From JAOPZW01 sp963789015 (GTDB lineage Bacteria; Actinomycetota; Thermoleophilia; Solirubrobacterales; Solirubrobacteraceae): a stretch of 64,000 bases of DNA. Below, in pieces: positions 50,435 through 62,513 of this stretch. Each line of letters begins with the position of its first letter. Position 1 is the first letter of the stretch. The stretch spans positions 434,001-498,000 of the forward strand of contig CAWBIU010000002.1 of NCBI GenBank assembly GCA_963789015.1, in the 5' to 3' direction. The notes under the pieces are model-generated. The model was given only the letters and a program-made list of their open reading frames with translations. It had not been told where the DNA came from and did no database searches. The translations under genes were made by a program, and so were the position numbers.

Positions 50435-51229
50435 ATGCTGTCCATGCCGCGAACCACGCCTGAGCCGCCCACCTCCGCCGGACGCTTCCACGCGCTGGGC
50501 GCCGACGTCGTCGTCGGCGGCGCCGGCGAGGCCGAGCTCGGGGCGATCCGGCGGCTGTTCGAGCGCCGCGCCCGCGCCCTCGGTGCCGGCGAGCCCGACA
50601 GCGAGCTGGCCTGGGTCAACCGCAGCGACGCGACGGTGCTCGCCGTCTCCGCGCTGCTGGCCGAGACCCTCGCCGACGCGCTGCTCGCCGCGCAGGAGAC
50701 GGGCGGCCTGGCCGACCCGGCGACGAACGGCCGCTGGCGCGAGGTGCGCCTCGCCGGGCGCCTGCTCGCGCGCCCGCCCGGCGTGCGCCTCGATCTCGAC
50801 GCCGTCCTGCGCGGGCGCGCCGTCGACGACGCCGTCCGGCTCATCGCCGGCCCGGGCTACGTGGCCGCCGGCCACGACCTCGCCGCCCGCGGCGGGGCCG
50901 TGGTGGCGATCCCCGCCGGCGGCACGCTGCACATGCGCCGCGGCGGCCTGGCCACCGTGTTCGCGACCGCCGGCGGGCCGTGGCGCGCGGTCACCGTCGC
51001 CGCCTCCTCGTGTCGCGATGCCGGGATCGCCGCCCGCGCGGCGCTCGGCCTCGGCGCCGCGGGGCCCGGCTGGCTCGACGCCCATGACCTTCCCGGGCGC
51101 TTCGTCGCCCCGACCGGCGCGGTGGCCAACCGCCGCTGGCGCGCGACCGCCGCGCCCCCGATCAGCTCCGCGGCGCCTGCCGTGTGGCGCCCCGAACCAA
51201 TCGACCTCCCTGGAGACCGCTGTTCATGA
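50435..51229 (+). CDS. ApbE-like (FAD:protein FMN transferase) protein, possibly degenerate
   Basis: A 264-residue protein with an ApbE outline: FHALGADVVVGG near the N-terminus, SELAWVNRSDA, VRLDLDAVLRGRAVDDAVRLI matching the usual DLGGIAKG-type block, and VTVAASSCRDAGIAARAALGLG matching the C-terminal metal site. That last block lacks the usual threonine (ADAxxT) and the central blocks are weak, so activity is doubtful. Start at 50435 or 50444. Its stop overlaps the HtrA gene start (ATGA). Confidence 0.65.
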   Translation: MLSMPRTTPEPPTSAGRFHALGADVVVGGAGEAELGAIRRLFERRARALGAGEPDSELAWVNRSDATVLAVSALLAETLADALLAAQETGGLADPATNGRWREVRLAGRLLARPPGVRLDLDAVLRGRAVDDAVRLIAGPGYVAAGHDLAARGGAVVAIPAGGTLHMRRGGLATVFATAGGPWRAVTVAASSCRDAGIAARAALGLGAAGPGWLDAHDLPGRFVAPTGAVANRRWRATAAPPISSAAPAVWRPEPIDLPGDRCS

Positions 51230-52329
51230 ACATCCCTCGCCGATCCGCCTTGCTGGTGTCCGTCGCGCTCGCGTCGGGCGCCGGCGGGGCCGCCGTGGCC
51301 ACCCTGGCCGACGGCTCGACCACCAGGACCGAGACGGTCACCGCGACCGCCGCTCCCTCGCTGCCCGCCTCGCTGGAGTCCGGCGCCGGCCTCACCGCCA
51401 ATGACATCTACAGCCGCACGAAGAACGGCGTCGTCGACATCAAGGTGACGACGTCCTCGTCGTCGTCCTCGTCCTCGTCGGACTCGCCCTTCGGCGAGCC
51501 CCAGCAGAGCCAGGGCGGCACCGCCGAGGGCTCGGGCTTCGTCCTGGACAAGCAGGGCCACATCGCCACCAACCAGCATGTCGTCGACGGCGGCGGCTCG
51601 ATCAAGGTGACGTTCGCCGACGGATCGACCGCGAGCGCCAAGCTCGTCGGCCAGGATCCGTCGACCGACGTCGCGGTGATCAAGGTCGACGTCGACGCGT
51701 CCAAGCTCCAGCCGCTGTCGTTCGCCGACTCCGCGAAGGTGCAGGTCGGCAGCAGCGTCGTCGCCATCGGCAGCCCGTTCGGCCTCGAGGGCTCGCTCAC
51801 GACCGGCGTCATCAGCGCGCTCGACCGGACGATCAAGTCGCCCAACGGCTACACGATCTCCGGCGCCCTGCAGACCGACGCGGCGATCAACCACGGCAAC
51901 TCGGGCGGCCCGCTGCTCGACGCGGCCGGCGCCGTCATCGGCATCAACGCCCAGATCGAGAGCGACTCGGGCGGCAACGACGGCGTCGGCTTCGCGATCC
52001 CGTCGAGCACCGTCAAGAAGGTCGCCGGCGGGCTGATCCAGAACGGCTCCGTGAAGCACGCGTACCTCGGCGTCCAGCTCGGCGACGCCGCCGGCGGCGC
52101 CCAGGTGGGCGGGGTGACCGCGGGCGGCCCGGCCGCCGACGCCGGTCTGCGCGCCGGTGACGTCGTCACCGCGATCCAGGGGAAGAAGGTGGCCTCATCC
52201 GACGCGCTCGTCGCCGCGATCAACGATCACGCGCCCGGCGACGAGGTCACGCTGTCCGTCCGTCGCGACGGCGATTCCCGTGAGTTGCAGGTCAAGCTGG
52301 CCACGCGGCCGAGCACCGCGGCCGGCTAG
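51226..52329 (+). CDS. HtrA/DegP-type serine protease with PDZ domain
   Basis: A 367-residue protease. An N-terminal signal anchor (residues 8-25) is followed by a serine-rich linker (a run of nine Ser near residue 80), the trypsin-like domain with His118 in NQHVVDGGG, Asp148 in STDVAVIKV and Ser226 in GNSGGPL, then a PDZ domain (YLGVQLGDAAGG, then GLRAGDVVTAIQGKKV). It acts outside the membrane in protein quality control. A 10-bp stem hairpin lies 46 nt after the stop. Confidence 0.93.
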   Translation: MNIPRRSALLVSVALASGAGGAAVATLADGSTTRTETVTATAAPSLPASLESGAGLTANDIYSRTKNGVVDIKVTTSSSSSSSSSDSPFGEPQQSQGGTAEGSGFVLDKQGHIATNQHVVDGGGSIKVTFADGSTASAKLVGQDPSTDVAVIKVDVDASKLQPLSFADSAKVQVGSSVVAIGSPFGLEGSLTTGVISALDRTIKSPNGYTISGALQTDAAINHGNSGGPLLDAAGAVIGINAQIESDSGGNDGVGFAIPSSTVKKVAGGLIQNGSVKHAYLGVQLGDAAGGAQVGGVTAGGPAADAGLRAGDVVTAIQGKKVASSDALVAAINDHAPGDEVTLSVRRDGDSRELQVKLATRPSTAAG

Positions 52330-52374
52330 CCCGGGCAGCCTCGACCCACGGTCGACATCCCGTGCCTGGCCATG

Positions 52375-52399
52375 CCTCACCCTCGACTAGAGGGTGAGG
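52375..52399 (+). terminator. Hairpin after the HtrA gene
   Basis: CCTCACCCTC (52375-52384) and GAGGGTGAGG (52390-52399) form a perfect 10-bp stem with a 5-nt loop GACTA. There is no T-run after it. Probable terminator of the ApbE-HtrA transcript. Confidence 0.55.
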
Positions 52400-52550
52400 T
52401 ATTGGTCATGGCCGCCGCTGATCGGCGATCGGACCCGTTCGGCGCGGGGTCCGCGAATCCTGGTCCAAGGTCCAGGGCTCGGACATACGTCCAGGTTTCT
52501 CGACGCCTCCGGCCGGGTCCCGCTCCGCAGCGGGAGATCCACGAGAGACC

Positions 52551-52572
52551 GGAAACCGGTTTCCGAAATTTC
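52551..52572. promoter_or_regulatory. Two adjacent perfect palindromes
   Basis: GGAAACCGGTTTCC (52551-52564) is a perfect 14-bp palindrome immediately followed by GAAATTTC (52565-52572). They are AT-richer than the surroundings and lie in a gene-free region. Candidate operator or structured RNA element. Confidence 0.4.
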
Positions 52573-53153
52573 TGCCCCCGACGGCCAACCTGGAACCTCC
52601 AACCGCGTTGTGAGAGGTGAGGGATCTTGACTCTGGGGGCGACAGCCGAATCGTCGAGTCGGACCTCCCCTCAGCCATGGTCCGGCGGTCGGAGATCGAC
52701 CGTCTGACCCGGGCGTTGGGGGAAGCAGCGGCACCCCGGGCAGGGAGCGCCCGGGGGTCGCTGCTTAAGGGGGGCGTGGACCGCCTCGCCACCGCCGCCG
52801 GCAGCGCCCGGCGGCCATCTTGGGGCCCAGCACCTGAAACCGGTGTGGGAGCGGCCTCCCAACTCGCGTGCGCGGGACTTGACCGACGCCTCCGGGACGG
52901 TCAGATTTCCCCGTTGAGCGCCATATGACGTCTTCAGCACTTCGGTGGCAGGGATGCCACCGCTCCGAGCGCGATTTCCCCCAACGCCCGGAGTGCCCCG
53001 GGTCCTCGGCCACGTCGATGACAACGCCGAGGACTTCGGGGCGGATCTACCTGCCGCGTAGGCGCAGCGCGGCAACTCCCGCACAACGACACGGCGATTG
53101 CGGGCGCCGTGGAGGCATTGTGTTCCGTCACCACAGCCAGGCACGAGACGCGC

Positions 53154-55469
<2,316 letters not shown>

Positions 55470-56848
55470 CGGCGCGCAGGCGGCGGTAGGTCGCGTCGGG
55501 GTAGGCGGCGCTGAGGTCGGTCGGCTCCTCGGTGAAGTTGAGGAAGCGCTTGCCCGCATCCCACAGGCGCATCGCCGTGCCCAGGCGCTCGTGGTGGGCG
55601 ACGATCGCCGCGGCCATGCCCTCGTCCATCGGGACGCCGACCGCGAACAGGACGTAGGCCGCGTCGAGCGTGGCCAGCGCGCCGTGCTCGTCCGGCCGCC
55701 GGCGGACGGCGCCGCCGAGGTGGCGCAGCTCGACGGCCAGCAGCGGCGAGCCCGAGTCCGGGCCGGCCACGGCGACGAGCGTGTCGATGGCCGCGTCGGA
55801 GAGCTCGTCGAGCAGCATGTGGCTGCCGATGCCGGGGACGGGCTGCTCGGGGTCCATGTGGATGTGGCTGAGCGCCGCCGCCGGCTTGACGCCGAAGAGG
55901 TCGATCTCGGGCTCGAGCGCGCGCAGCGGACGCAGCACGGCGGCGCCGGAGGCCGCGTCGCCGATGAAGGCGCCGTCGATGGCGACGAACTGGCGGCCGC
56001 GCAGCGCCTCGGGGATGTCGGGCAGCGGCGGGACCTGGAGCAGGCGCGCCGAGGTCGTGATCGTCTCGGGCGCGGTGCGGCACCACTCGGCCCAGCGCCG
56101 CAGGACCTCGCCCGCGCGCTCCCAGGGCCACAGCAGGGCGCCCGCGTAGACCTCGGGCAGCGGATACAGCGCGATCTCGATCGCGGTCACGACGGCGAAG
56201 CTGCCGGTGCCGCCGCGGAGCGCCCAGTAGAGGTCGGGCTCGTGGTTGCGGTCGGCGCGCAGCCGGCGGCCGTCGGCGGTGACGACCTCGATGGAGATGA
56301 CGCTGTTGCAGGCCAGGCCGTGACGGCGCGCGAGCCAGCTCAGGCCGCCGCCGAGCGTGTAGCCGACGACGCCGACGTCGGCCGAGGAGCCCGCGAGCGG
56401 GGCGAGGCCGTGCTCGGAGGCCGGGCCGGTGACCTCGGCCCACAGGGCGCCGGCGCGGATGCGGGCGGTCCGGTGCTCGGCGTCGATCTCGACCCCGCGC
56501 AGCGCGGAGGTCTTCAGCAGGATCGTGCGCTCGAGCGAGCCGAGCGGCGTGGCGTTGTGGCCGGTGCCCTGCGGGGCGACGCGCAGGCCGTGCTCACGGG
56601 CGAAGTTGACGATCGCGACGACGTCGTCCTCGTCGGCCGGGATGGCGACGAGCGCGGGGCGCTGGTCGACCGCGAGGTTCCACGCCTGGCGCGCGACGTC
56701 CCATTCGGCGTCGCCGGGCGCGACGACCGTTCCTGCGACCTGCGAGCGGAGCGCGGCGGCGTCGAGCGCCGTCGGGTCGACCATCAGCATGTATCAGTTC
56801 CCCCTGGGGTGGCAACGTCCGATGGGGGAGATGCTCCCGGCGGGCGGT

Positions 56849-56886
56849 CCCCGCCACAGCGGGGTTAACCGCACCCCCTCGGTGCG
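56849..56886 (-). terminator. Two hairpins after the M20 peptidase gene
   Basis: CCCCGC-CACA-GCGGGG (56849-56864) and CGCACC-CCCTC-GGTGCG (56870-56886) stand between the M20 peptidase stop and the start of the oxidase gene on the same strand. No T-runs. They probably separate the two transcripts. Confidence 0.45.
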
Positions 56887-56937
56887 GACGGCTCCTGAAC
56901 CGCTGGTCGAGCAGGCCGCTCGGTCGGCGACCGCGGA

Positions 56938-58065
56938 CTACCGCCCGCACCAGCGGCGGGCGATCTCGGTGAAGCCCTCGGCCGCCGCCTCGAGGGCCGC
57001 GACCGAGCACGACTCGTCGGTGCGATGGGCCTGGTCGGCGTCGCCGGGGCCGCAGATGATCGTGGGCGGCGTGCCGTAGGCCGGGGACAGCGCGGCGGCG
57101 TCGGTGAAGTAGGCCAGGCCGCGCGGCGACGGCGGCTCGTCGAGCAGCGGCGCCATGGCCGCGAAGACCTCCGCGACCCACGGATCCGCGGGATCGGTGT
57201 CGATCGCCTCGAGCGCGATGCGGACGTCGAGCGCGACGTCGTCGCCGAGCGCGGAGCGCAGCTGCGCGAGGACGCCGTCCGCGTCGAGGCCGGGGACGGT
57301 GCGAACGTCCAGCCCCGCGGTCGCGCGGTCGGGCACGGAGTTGATGTTGATCCCGCCCGAGATCGTCCCGACGTTGAGCGTCGCCTCGCCGAGCAGCGGA
57401 TGCTCCTCGGCCTCCAGTCGCGGCTCGCCGAGACGCGACAGCGCGCGGGCGAGGGCGAGGACGGCGTTCTCGCCGAGGTGCGGCATCGAGCCGTGGGCGG
57501 TCTTGCCGTGCGTCACGGCGTCGACCCAGACGACGCCCTTGTGGGCGACGCAGGGCTGGTTCGTCGTCGGCTCGGCGACGAGCACGGCACCGGCGCGCCC
57601 GAGCGCGCCGTTCTCGCGGGCGAGCGCCAGCGCGCCCTCGCAGCCCGTCTCCTCGGCGGCGCACAGCACGACCTCCAGCCCGGCGTCCCCGCGCCCGAGC
57701 GCGGCCACGCGCTCGGCGGCCACGACGATCGCCGCGACGCCGCCCTTCATGTCGCTCGAGCCCCGCCCGTACAGGCGGTCGCCGTCGATCTCGCCCGCGA
57801 AGGCGTCGCGCGACCAGTCGGCGCGGCCGAGCGGGACGGTGTCGAGGTGCCCGGTCAGGCACAGGGCCGGCGCGTCGCCCGAGCGCCCGGGCCAGCGCGC
57901 GACGAGGCTCGTGCGGCCCTCGTCCAGATCGAAGCTGCGCACCTCCAGGCCCGCCGCCTCCAGGCGCGCCCCGGCGACCGCCGCCGCCCGGGCCTCGTGC
58001 CCGGGCGGGTTGATGGTGTCGATGGCGATCAGCTCGCGGGTGAGCTCGACGACGCCCGCGCTCAC
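56938..58065 (-). CDS. M20 family metallopeptidase/deacylase (ArgE/DapE type)
   Basis: A 375-residue zinc enzyme: LTGHLDTVPLG with the first metal histidine and catalytic aspartate, YGRGSSDMKGGVAAIVVAAE with the bridging aspartate, CAAEETGCEGA with catalytic and metal glutamates, and a dimerisation domain with HGKTAHGSMPHLGENAV. It removes an acyl or aminoacyl group; the substrate is unclear. The GTG start overlaps the symporter stop by 4 nt, so substrate uptake and cleavage may be linked. Confidence 0.9.
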   Translation of the reverse strand: MSAGVVELTRELIAIDTINPPGHEARAAAVAGARLEAAGLEVRSFDLDEGRTSLVARWPGRSGDAPALCLTGHLDTVPLGRADWSRDAFAGEIDGDRLYGRGSSDMKGGVAAIVVAAERVAALGRGDAGLEVVLCAAEETGCEGALALARENGALGRAGAVLVAEPTTNQPCVAHKGVVWVDAVTHGKTAHGSMPHLGENAVLALARALSRLGEPRLEAEEHPLLGEATLNVGTISGGININSVPDRATAGLDVRTVPGLDADGVLAQLRSALGDDVALDVRIALEAIDTDPADPWVAEVFAAMAPLLDEPPSPRGLAYFTDAAALSPAYGTPPTIICGPGDADQAHRTDESCSVAALEAAAEGFTEIARRWCGR

Positions 58066-59726
58066 GAGCCCTTCATGACCTGCATCGTCGCCGTCGCCGC
58101 GGCGCCCGCGCGGCTCGGGCGGCGACGGACCGTGGTCCCGGTCGCGCGCTCGGCGCCGATGCCGGTCTCGGCGCGCACGTACAGCTCGTGGTAGGTGCGC
58201 TCGTTGCCGCGCTCCGTGCTCAGAACGGTCCCCAGCCAGCAGCCCAGGAAGCCCAGCGGGATCGTGAAGATCGCCGGGTTGTCGAGGCCGAGCGAGCCCA
58301 GCGGCGAGCCCGTGTCGCTGTCGGCGCCCGGCCACACCGGCGCGCTCATCGTGATGAGCACGAGCGAGGAGACGACGCCGGTGAGGATCCCGGCGATCGC
58401 GCCCGCGGTGTTGAAGCGCGGCCAGAACAGCGCGAGCAGCAGCGCCGGGAAGTTCGCGCTCGCGGCGATGCAGAACGCGAGGCCGACGAGCGCGGTGACG
58501 TTGAAGCCCGAGCCGCCCGCGATGGCGACGACGATCGCGAGCACGCCGATGGCCAGCGAGGCGATCTTCGCCACCCAGACCTCCTCGCGCTCGGAGTCGT
58601 GGCCCTTGCGCACGACGTTGCTCCACAGGTCGTGCGCGACGGCGCCCGACGACGTGATCACGAGGCCGGCGACCACCGCGAGGATCGTCGCCAGCGCGAC
58701 GGCCGAGATCACGGCGAGGAAGATCTCGCCGCCGGCGGTATCGGCGCCGCCCCCGAGGGACTCGGCGAGCGTCGGCACGGCGAGGTTGCCGCTGGTGCCC
58801 GCGGCCTCCGCGCCCCCCTCGCCGAGGATCGCGCGGGCGCCCACGCCGATGACCATGACCATCAGGTAGAAGGAGCCGATCAGCGTCACGGCCCAGCCGA
58901 CGGAGCCGCGCGCGGCCTTCGCGTCGGGCACCGTGAAGAAGCGCATGAGGATGTGCGGCAGCCCCGCGGTGCCGAGCAGGAAGGCGATCCCGAACGACAC
59001 GAGGCCGAGCGACGAGTCGAACTGGAGGCCGGGGGACAGGAACGCGTCGCCCTCGGGGTGGCGGTTCGCGGCGCGGTTGAACAGCTCGAGCGGGCTGAAT
59101 CCGACCTTGGCGAGCACGAGCACCGTCATGACGACGCCCGCGACCATGAGCAGTCCGGCCTTGATGATCTGCACCCACGTCGTGGCCAGCATGCCGCCGA
59201 AGACCACGTAGGCGAGCATGAACGTGCCGACGACGATCACCGCGGGCACGAAGCCGACGCCGGTCAGCGCCTGGATGAGGACGCCGGCGCCGACCATCTG
59301 GGCGATCAGATAGACGGCGGACACGGCCAGCGTGCCGACCGCGGCGGCCATCCGCGCCGGGCGCTCGCGCAGGCGGTAGGCGAGCACGTCGGCCAGCGTG
59401 TACTTGCCCGAGTTGCGCATCCGCTCGGCGAAGAACAGGAGCACGGGCACGAAGGCGACGAGCGCCGCCATCAGCCCGACGAAGGCGTCGACGCCGAACA
59501 GGAAGATCAGGCCGGCGAAGCCCAGGAACGACGACGCCGACATGTAGTCGCCGGCGATCGCCCAGCCGTTCTGGAAGCCGGTGACCGAGCGGCCCGCGGC
59601 CCAGAACTCGGTGGCGGTGGACGTCCGCTTGGACGCCCAGTACGTGATGCCGAGGGTGATCGCGAGGACGATCGCGAAGACCGACAGCGGCAGCGCCTTG
59701 AGATCGGCGGCGAGGACGGGGCTCAT
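58062..59726 (-). CDS. actP: Sodium:solute symporter (ActP-type monocarboxylate carrier)
   Basis: A 554-residue SSS-family transporter with about thirteen membrane segments. TEFWAAGRSVTGFQNGWAIAGDYMSASSFLGFAGLIFLFG and LPHILMRFFTVPDAKAARGSVGWA are typical of acetate/monocarboxylate permeases. It takes up a small carboxylate with sodium. It is coupled by an ATGA overlap to the DUF485 protein upstream, its usual partner. Confidence 0.9.
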   Translation of the reverse strand: MSPVLAADLKALPLSVFAIVLAITLGITYWASKRTSTATEFWAAGRSVTGFQNGWAIAGDYMSASSFLGFAGLIFLFGVDAFVGLMAALVAFVPVLLFFAERMRNSGKYTLADVLAYRLRERPARMAAAVGTLAVSAVYLIAQMVGAGVLIQALTGVGFVPAVIVVGTFMLAYVVFGGMLATTWVQIIKAGLLMVAGVVMTVLVLAKVGFSPLELFNRAANRHPEGDAFLSPGLQFDSSLGLVSFGIAFLLGTAGLPHILMRFFTVPDAKAARGSVGWAVTLIGSFYLMVMVIGVGARAILGEGGAEAAGTSGNLAVPTLAESLGGGADTAGGEIFLAVISAVALATILAVVAGLVITSSGAVAHDLWSNVVRKGHDSEREEVWVAKIASLAIGVLAIVVAIAGGSGFNVTALVGLAFCIAASANFPALLLALFWPRFNTAGAIAGILTGVVSSLVLITMSAPVWPGADSDTGSPLGSLGLDNPAIFTIPLGFLGCWLGTVLSTERGNERTYHELYVRAETGIGAERATGTTVRRRPSRAGAAATATMQVMKGS

Positions 59727-60136
59727 CGCATGCTCCTCTCGGGCCGGGTGGCGGCGTCGTCGGCGGCGGGCGCGTCCTCGCGCATGAAGCGCGCCTCGGC
59801 CTGCCGGCGCGCGCGCTCCTCGAGCGGCTCGAACTCGTGCTCGGACTTGTGCAGGTAGACCCACGTGATCGCCCAGGTCATGAAGACCTGCGCCATCGCC
59901 GCGAGCCAGCCGAGCGGCAGCCCGTCGACGATCTGCGTGCCCATGAAGCCGGGCGCGTAGGCGGCGAGGATCAGGTAGAGCCCGAACTCGCCGAAGACGA
60001 TCACCGAGGCGATCGCCAGGAAGCGCTTGCGGCGGGCGACGAGCTCGCGGAACTCCGCCGAGGACTCGATCCGCTGGAAGTCGATGGTGTCCGAAAGGCC
60101 GGGTTCGCCCCGGCCGTCTGCGCTGGCGTCGGCCAT
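59723..60136 (-). CDS. DUF485 membrane protein (symporter partner)
   Basis: A 137-residue protein with the DUF485 pattern: EFRELVARRKRFLAIASVIVFGEFGLYLILAAYAPGFMG and GWLAAMAQVFMTWAITWVYLHKSEHEFEPL, giving two membrane helices. DUF485 genes almost always precede actP-type symporters. The ATG at 60136 is preceded by GGGAGGG 9 nt away. Confidence 0.92.
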   Translation of the reverse strand: MADASADGRGEPGLSDTIDFQRIESSAEFRELVARRKRFLAIASVIVFGEFGLYLILAAYAPGFMGTQIVDGLPLGWLAAMAQVFMTWAITWVYLHKSEHEFEPLEERARRQAEARFMREDAPAADDAATRPERSMR

Positions 60137-60214
60137 GCTTGCATCCCTCCCCGGGAGTTGCCGTCGGGGCTTCCCCACGGACGTGCCGGGAAAACCCGGA
60201 CGTGTGCGGCTTCG

Positions 60215-61489
60215 TCAGCGCAGCGCGGCGAACGCCCGCGCGCCGGCGCGCAGCAGCGTGCGCTCGGCGCCGGGCCCGGCCACGAGCTGGACCCCGACGG
60301 GCGCGCCGTCCGCGCTCAGCGGTCCGGGAACGGCGAGCGCCGGCCCCCCGAGCAGCGTCCACGCGCGGCAGAACAGGGGATCGCCGGTGTTGCCATCGGA
60401 CACCGGCGGCGGCGCGCCGGTCACGGCGGGCACGAGCAGGGCCTCGCCCGGGGTGAGCAGCTCCTCGAGGGCGGCGCGCCCGGCGGCCGCGAGGGCGAGC
60501 GCCTCCTCGGCCTCGTCGTCGCCGATCCCGCGCCCCGTCTCGAGATAGTCGCGCAGGACGTCGCTGAGCTCGCCGGGATGGTGCTCGGCCTCCCAGGCCA
60601 GCGAGCGGGCGGCGTCGTGGGCCATGAGCCGGTGCTGGGCCTCGGGCAGCGGCGCCATCGCCGCGGGCAGGTCGACCTCGCGCACTCGCTCGCCGGCCGC
60701 CGCCAGCCGCTGCGCCGCGCCGGTGACGGCGGCGCGCCCGTCCTCGTCGGCCGACGGCCACCACGGCGTCCGCGACCACGCGAACGAGGCCGGCGCCTCG
60801 GCGGCGGGCGCCGCGGGCGTGTCGGAGAGCACGTCGAGCAGCAGCTCGAGGTCGGCGGGGTCGCGGGCGAAGACGCCCAGCGTGTCGAGCCGGGCGCTGA
60901 GGCCGAGCACGCCGGTCAGGTCGATCGCGCCGCGCGTCGCCTTGAGGCCGAGCACGCCGCAGTAGGCGGCGGGGCGGACGACGGAGCCCGCGGTCTGGGA
61001 GCCGAGCGCGACCGGCACCATCGCGTCGGCGACGGCCGCCGCCGAGCCGCTCGACGAGCCGCCGGGCGTGCGGCCCGGGGCGGCCGGGTTGCGCGTGACC
61101 GACGGCTGGTAGGTGGCGAACTCGGTCGTCACCGTCTTGCCGAGCACGACCGCACCCGCGTCGTACAGGCGCCGTACGCACGTGGCGTCTGCGTCCGGGC
61201 GCCGCCCCGCGTGGATCGGCGAGCCGTGCTCCGTGGGCAGGTGGGCGGTGTCGATGATGTCCTTGACGCCGACCGGCACGCCGTGCAGCGGGCCGCGCGG
61301 CGCCTCGGCGTCGCGCTCGCGCGCCTGCGCCAGCGCCGCCTCCGGGTCGAGGTGCGCCCACGCCCGGACCTCGGGCTCGCGCCCGGCGATCCGCTGAAGG
61401 CACGCCGACACGAGCGCCGCGGAGGTCAGCTCGCCGCGCGCGATCCGGGCCGCCGCCTCGGTGCCGGACAGCCGGCACAGGTCGTCCAT
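60215..61489 (-). CDS. Amidase (amidase signature family)
   Basis: A 424-residue amidase. The Ser-cisSer-Lys triad is visible: lysine in GVPVGVKDIIDT, serines in TPGGSSSGSAAAVADA and GSQTAGSVVRPAAYCG. It hydrolyses an amide to a carboxylate and ammonia. It starts 3 nt after the formamidase stop, so the two amide-hydrolysing enzymes are one transcription unit. Confidence 0.9.
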   Translation of the reverse strand: MDDLCRLSGTEAAARIARGELTSAALVSACLQRIAGREPEVRAWAHLDPEAALAQARERDAEAPRGPLHGVPVGVKDIIDTAHLPTEHGSPIHAGRRPDADATCVRRLYDAGAVVLGKTVTTEFATYQPSVTRNPAAPGRTPGGSSSGSAAAVADAMVPVALGSQTAGSVVRPAAYCGVLGLKATRGAIDLTGVLGLSARLDTLGVFARDPADLELLLDVLSDTPAAPAAEAPASFAWSRTPWWPSADEDGRAAVTGAAQRLAAAGERVREVDLPAAMAPLPEAQHRLMAHDAARSLAWEAEHHPGELSDVLRDYLETGRGIGDDEAEEALALAAAGRAALEELLTPGEALLVPAVTGAPPPVSDGNTGDPLFCRAWTLLGGPALAVPGPLSADGAPVGVQLVAGPGAERTLLRAGARAFAALR

Positions 61490-61491
61490 CG

Positions 61492-62427
61492 CTACGAGCG
61501 AAAGACCGCGAGCGGCAGCAGCGCGCTGACGACGTACTGGCCGGCGTCGACGATCTCCGAGATGCGCAGGTCGACGCACAGGCTGCACAGCAGGTAGGCG
61601 TCGACGGGGGAGAGGTCGTGCTTCGCGCCGAGGTGGTCGATCATCGCGCGCACCGCGTCCTGGGCCGCCGCGTAGAGGTCGCCGCCGATGCCGGTCGTGC
61701 CGTACCAGCCGCCCGCGTCGACACGCGGCGTCAGCGCGCCGGCCGTCCGGTACTGCGGGCCGGGGATCGCGCGGTCCTTGTGCAGCGTCAGGCGCAGCGC
61801 CCCGTACATGGGCGACTCCAGGCCGGTCACGCAGACCTCGCCGTCGCCCTGCATGGCATGGGCGTCGCCGCAGCTGAACAGCGCGCCCTCGGCCTCGACG
61901 GGCAGGAACAGCGTCGTGCCGGCCGTGAGCTGGCGGGTGTCGAGGTTGCCGCCGAAGCGCCCGGGCGGCATCACCGGCTGCGCGCTGGCGCCCGCCGGGC
62001 AGACGCCCATCGTGCCCATGAACGGCTCGATCGGCAGCACGATGTCCTCGCGGAAGTGGGTGACGTCGCCGGCCGTCAGGTCGAAGATGCGCAGGTACGG
62101 CTCGGCGAAGTCGTCGGCGAGCAGCCCGAGCCCGGGCAGGACGGCCGTCCAGCCCCAGCCGCGCGTGTGGAGGTCGAGGATCTCGACGGCGAGCGTGTCG
62201 CCCGGGCTCGCGCCGCGGACGGCGATCGGGCCGGCCAGCGGGTAGACACGATCCCAGTCCAGGCCCGCGATGGCGTCGCTCGTCGACTCCGGCGTGATCT
62301 GGTTGTCGCTGACCTCGCGGGTCTCGACGACGATCGTGTCGCCGCTCTCGACCGTCAGCAGCGGCTCGTTCGACGCGTCCCACGTGTAGTGGACCTGGTC
62401 GGTGGGGACGTAGTGCGTCTGCGCCAT
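61492..62427 (-). CDS. fmdA: Formamidase/acetamidase family protein
   Basis: A 311-residue FmdA/AmdA-family enzyme: THYVPTDQVHYTWDASNEPLLTVESGD at the start, PLAGPIAVRGASPGDTLAVEILDL, and LFSCGDAHAMQGDGEVCVTGLES with the active-site block. It releases formate (or acetate) and ammonia. Formate could enter the folate pool through Fhs. GAGAGGCAGCG precedes the ATG. Confidence 0.9.
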   Translation of the reverse strand: MAQTHYVPTDQVHYTWDASNEPLLTVESGDTIVVETREVSDNQITPESTSDAIAGLDWDRVYPLAGPIAVRGASPGDTLAVEILDLHTRGWGWTAVLPGLGLLADDFAEPYLRIFDLTAGDVTHFREDIVLPIEPFMGTMGVCPAGASAQPVMPPGRFGGNLDTRQLTAGTTLFLPVEAEGALFSCGDAHAMQGDGEVCVTGLESPMYGALRLTLHKDRAIPGPQYRTAGALTPRVDAGGWYGTTGIGGDLYAAAQDAVRAMIDHLGAKHDLSPVDAYLLCSLCVDLRISEIVDAGQYVVSALLPLAVFRS

Positions 62428-62465
62428 CGCTGCCTCTCGTGTTCGCTCGGAGCCGGGCCGGGGCG

Positions 62466-62488
62466 CACCCTACCGATGCGGTATACAC
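62466..62488. promoter_or_regulatory. Divergent promoter region with GTATAC site
   Basis: On the minus strand TAGGGT (62466-62471) could be the -10 box of the formamidase gene. GGTATACACC (62479-62488) lies just upstream of it and before the formyltransferase gene on the plus strand. The GTATAC core also occurs upstream of soxD (26112-26117). Confidence 0.4.
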
Positions 62489-62513
62489 CGGCCCACCCGG
62501 GGAGGAGCCGCCG

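Larger units (their letters stand above)
52330..53153. other. 820-bp intergenic region without a recognisable gene
   Basis: Short frames here (for example 52617-52928) have no ribosome-binding site or recognisable domain. The stretch contains several dyads: a 10-bp hairpin at 52375-52399, a stem at 52519-52534, and adjacent palindromes at 52551-52572. GAAACCGGT occurs at 52552-52560 and again near 52836. It could hold a non-coding RNA, a long leader of the sigma factor gene, or a decayed gene. Confidence 0.5.
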
